6,365 nucleotides of DNA, taken from contig JASLES010000262.1 in NCBI GenBank assembly GCA_030151005.1, positions 1-6,365 on the forward strand. The letters are read 5' to 3'. Position 1 is the stretch's first letter. Each line of letters begins with the position of its first letter. Of the stretch, positions 4,946 to 6,365 are shown one piece after another. Under the pieces are notes generated by a model. It saw nothing but the letters and a program-made list of their open reading frames with translations, was not told the origin of the DNA and searched no databases. The position numbers and the translations under genes are program-made. This DNA is from Silvimonas sp. GTDB taxonomy: Bacteria; Pseudomonadota; Gammaproteobacteria; Burkholderiales; Chitinibacteraceae.

Positions 4946-5842
4946 ATGACGGTCATCCCACCCAACCAGATTCTGCTGACAGGCGACAAGGCAACCGGCC
5001 CGCTGGGTCTGGGTCATTACGTGCGCAACCTGCGGCAACGGCTGGCCTATCAGGAAAAGCATCGCCAGTTTGTCATGCTGGCCGATGTGCATACCGGCGA
5101 CGATCAGGTGCTGGAAGTGGCGCTGGATTACCTTGCCATCGGCATTGATCCGCAACGCAGCACCTTGTTTGTGCAGTCACAAGTGCCAGAACTGCAAGAA
5201 CTGGCCGCCTGCTACGCCCGCTTTGGCGCCCGCACGCTCGGTCTGTCACAAAGCAACCTGGCCCATGGCGTAGCCGATATCACTGCTTTGAAAACGCGCC
5301 TTGTACCCACCACCGACCCAAAACAGGCGGCGCTGGTAGAGCATGGCAACGTGCTCGTGCGCGAGGTGAATACCCGCGCTGGCACACCTGTACTGGTCGA
5401 AGCGCTGCCCGTGCTGGCCGCGCATGCAAGTAATCGCGTCGCACTCACCTCCGCCGCCCACGCCTTGCCGTTGGCGGCCAGCCCTGACGACATCCACGCC
5501 GCCATTCACGCACTGGCCACCGACCCGAACCGCGCCAGCGCCAAATCCCCGGGTGACGTGGAACAGAACGAAGTGTTTTTCTTTCTGGATGCATTTGAAG
5601 GTGACATCCATTTTCTGGATGACCTCAAATCCAAATACCGTCGTGGCGGTTTGTCTGATGCGGTAATCCGCCACCACCTGGAGGCTTGCGTACAACAAGC
5701 GCTCGAACCCATCCGTGAGCGCCGCAACGCACTGGCACAGCAACCGGATGAGGTGATGCACTTGCTGCGCCAGGGTACTGAACGCGCACGCAACGTGGTG
5801 GCCGGGACGCTGGATGAGGTAAAGCGGACGTTGGGGGTTTAA
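4946..5842 (+). CDS. Tryptophanyl-tRNA synthetase paralogue lacking catalytic signatures (predicted pseudo-synthetase)
   Basis: 298 residues, against about 330-340 for true TrpRS. The N terminus (ILLTGDKATGPLGLGHYVRNL), GIDPQRSTLFVQSQVPEL at 66-83 and the C-terminal third (SPGDVEQNEVFFFLDAF at 201-217; YRRGGLSDAV; LEPIRERR; LLRQGTERARNVVAGTLDEVKRTLGV) clearly follow the TrpRS family, including its tRNA-binding helical domain. The class I active site does not. HIGH, normally LHLGHY, is LGLGHY (first His is Gly 21). About 20-25 residues holding the ARLERNPTVK-type region are missing after residue 95. GEDQ is replaced around TTDPKQ (122-127). KMSKS aligns with VALTS (165-169). Asp 111 in GVADI matches the Asp that contacts the Trp indole in known TrpRS. 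The frame is unbroken, with a good ribosome binding site and codon use like its neighbours, so this is a maintained gene, not debris. It cannot be the cell's main TrpRS. It sits behind a Trp attenuator. Family assignment is firm; the loss of activity is inferred from motifs. Confidence 0.88.
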   Translation: MTVIPPNQILLTGDKATGPLGLGHYVRNLRQRLAYQEKHRQFVMLADVHTGDDQVLEVALDYLAIGIDPQRSTLFVQSQVPELQELAACYARFGARTLGLSQSNLAHGVADITALKTRLVPTTDPKQAALVEHGNVLVREVNTRAGTPVLVEALPVLAAHASNRVALTSAAHALPLAASPDDIHAAIHALATDPNRASAKSPGDVEQNEVFFFLDAFEGDIHFLDDLKSKYRRGGLSDAVIRHHLEACVQQALEPIRERRNALAQQPDEVMHLLRQGTERARNVVAGTLDEVKRTLGV

Positions 5843-5884
5843 GGGTTCGCTGCGGTAGTTTGGTCGCCTTTGGCGACTGGCTGG

Positions 5885-5904
5885 ATTCCTGCTTTCGCAG
5901 GAAT
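5885..5904. repeat. dRS3/REP-like inverted repeat
   Basis: ATTCCTGCTTTCGCAGGAAT is an 8-bp perfect inverted repeat around TTTC, flanked by TGG and GACGA. It has the form ATTCC-N-GGAAT of the dispersed neisserial dRS3 repeats and of related repeats common between genes in beta- and gammaproteobacteria. Only one copy is in the window, so its dispersal is inferred. Confidence 0.75.
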
Positions 5905-6002
5905 GACGAAGCGGTGGTGGGCAAGGTGAATCGTGCTTGCGTACAAACGGTTTGCGGGGTTGGGGTTTTGGTTTTTGAAGTTGCCGTTGCTTTTGACGTG
6001 CT

Positions 6003-6207
6003 CCCCTCCGGCAACGCCGAGCATCGCAGTGACGTCCGGGGTTTCGGCATGAGGGTGTTTGAGCGTAGCGAGTTCCCTGGAGCCAGCCGGACTTCGTGAG
6101 AAGCACAGGGAACCCCGAAGGGGCGCTGTCGCAGGGGGCGCCTTTTCTTTGGTGCCTTTCTTTTGGCGATCCAAAAGAAAGGCACTTGCTGTCGGGCAAC
6201 CCCCGAC
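6003..6207. repeat. Composite dispersed intergenic repeat
   Basis: A run of palindromic units resembling an intergenic repeat I know from betaproteobacterial and xanthomonad genomes (phrases such as GAGCGTAGCGAGTTCCCTGG and GGCGCCTTTTCTTTGGTG). It contains GTTCCCTG 6072-6079 with CAGGGAAC 6106-6113 (8 bp, 26-nt loop), the 15-bp hairpin listed next, and GTCGGG 6191-6196 with CCCGAC 6202-6207. The boundaries are approximate, as no second copy is available here to align. It may be a non-autonomous REP/MITE-like element; no transposase or clear target duplication is visible. Confidence 0.5.
6152..6185. repeat. Perfect 15-bp inverted repeat, strong hairpin
   Basis: GTGCCTTTCTTTTGG (6152-6166) and CCAAAAGAAAGGCAC (6171-6185) are exact reverse complements around a CGAT loop. 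There is no T-run after either arm, so it is not a canonical terminator, though it could stop polymerase or protect RNA ends. It is part of the composite repeat. Confidence 0.85.
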
Positions 6208-6263
6208 ACCCAAAACATCCGCGCCGCAGGCGCTAACAGCAGTTAAGGTTTTAAGCCAGCAAA

Positions 6264-6294
6264 GGTGGATTGTCGCTGCCGCTCCAAATCCACC
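6264..6294. repeat. GGTGGATT/AATCCACC inverted repeat
   Basis: GGTGGATT 6264-6271 pairs with AATCCACC 6287-6294 (8 bp, 15-nt loop), followed by CTACGG. The form resembles the GGTGGATT...AATCCACCCTACG repeats frequent between genes in proteobacteria. It is the last structured element before the right edge. Confidence 0.6.
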
Positions 6295-6319
6295 CTACGG
6301 CCAGGGGCGCACAGCCCCG

Positions 6320-6365
6320 TCAAGCCTCCGGCAACCGCAGCCCCAAAATAATCAAATCCCGCTCA
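6320..6365 (-). CDS. Possible C-terminal end of a minus-strand gene (partial)
   Basis: Reading leftward from the window edge gives 14 sense codons, ERDLIILGLRLPEA, then TGA at 6322-6320. The aliphatic, evenly charged composition looks like a real protein end, and the repeat mosaic stops just beyond it, as expected between convergent genes. So short a piece cannot be assigned to a family, and a chance open frame of this length is common. Confidence 0.35.
   Translation of the reverse strand, partial: ERDLIILGLRLPEA

Larger units (their letters stand above)
5843..6319. other. Non-coding repeat mosaic without a convincing gene
   Basis: About 480 bases downstream of the TrpRS-like gene. Open frames exist on both strands, but their products are translations of inverted repeats (for example SCFRRNDE and VIPAKAGIQ, typical false proteins) and have no ribosome binding sites. 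A small hairpin, GTCGCC 5863-5868 with GGCGAC 5872-5877, starts 20 nt after the stop but has no T-run. The remaining inverted repeats are listed separately. No standard terminator for the TrpRS-like gene was seen. Confidence 0.7.

Noticed and set aside
5860..6099. 79-codon + strand open frame downstream of the TrpRS-like gene
   Set aside because: It translates the dRS3-like repeat (LDSCFRRNDE) and other repeat DNA, has no ribosome binding site and is a typical false gene.
5246..6199. Long minus-strand open frame of 317 codons
   Set aside because: It runs antisense through the well-supported TrpRS-like gene and the repeats; its product is Arg/Pro/Cys-rich with repeat phrases (CESRNP) and no recognisable domain.
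1..6365. tRNA, rRNA, CRISPR array or transposase
   Set aside because: No cloverleaf, rRNA signature, spaced direct repeats or transposase motifs were found on either strand by reading.

Overview
The window looks like chromosomal DNA of a moderately GC-rich betaproteobacterium, probably of the Neisseriales/Chromobacteriaceae-Chitinibacteraceae type. This is inferred from the gene order gpm-envC-ctpA-moeB, which is familiar from betaproteobacteria, and from the intergenic repeats at the right end; no species can be named from the sequence alone. All confident genes are on the + strand.

Left part (1-3353): the 3' end of gpmI (phosphoglycerate mutase), then envC (a periplasmic activator of cell-wall amidases with a non-catalytic LytM domain), then a ctpA-type S41 protease with an intact Ser-Lys pair. 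Gaps are 46 and 75 nt with no terminator until a strong one after ctpA, so these three genes probably share transcripts. EnvC and CtpA both act on the envelope.

Middle (3354-4696): a 135-codon gene for a small protein resembling a heavy-metal-associated (ferredoxin-like) domain but lacking cysteines and ending in a His/Asp-rich tail. It is closed by a second strong terminator. A MoeB/ThiF/HesA-type adenylyltransferase begins only 10 nt after that terminator's T-run, with no visible ribosome binding site.

Right part (4697-5842) is the most interesting. A 19-codon leader peptide with two adjacent Trp codons just before its stop is followed by RNA segments that can fold either as an antiterminator or as a terminator-like hairpin. 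The spacing is that of the classical trp attenuator. Directly downstream lies a 298-codon gene for a tryptophanyl-tRNA synthetase paralogue. It keeps the C-terminal anticodon-binding region and the Asp expected to contact the Trp indole. It has lost the first His of HIGH, the GEDQ motif, all but one residue of KMSKS, and some 20-25 residues of the catalytic core. The simplest reading is a pseudo-synthetase that is made when charged tRNA-Trp runs short, with a possible sensing or regulatory job.

The last 520 bases (5843-6365) hold no convincing complete gene. They are a mosaic of inverted repeats of the kind dispersed in betaproteobacterial intergenic DNA, ending with what may be the last 14 codons of a minus-strand gene that continues beyond the window.
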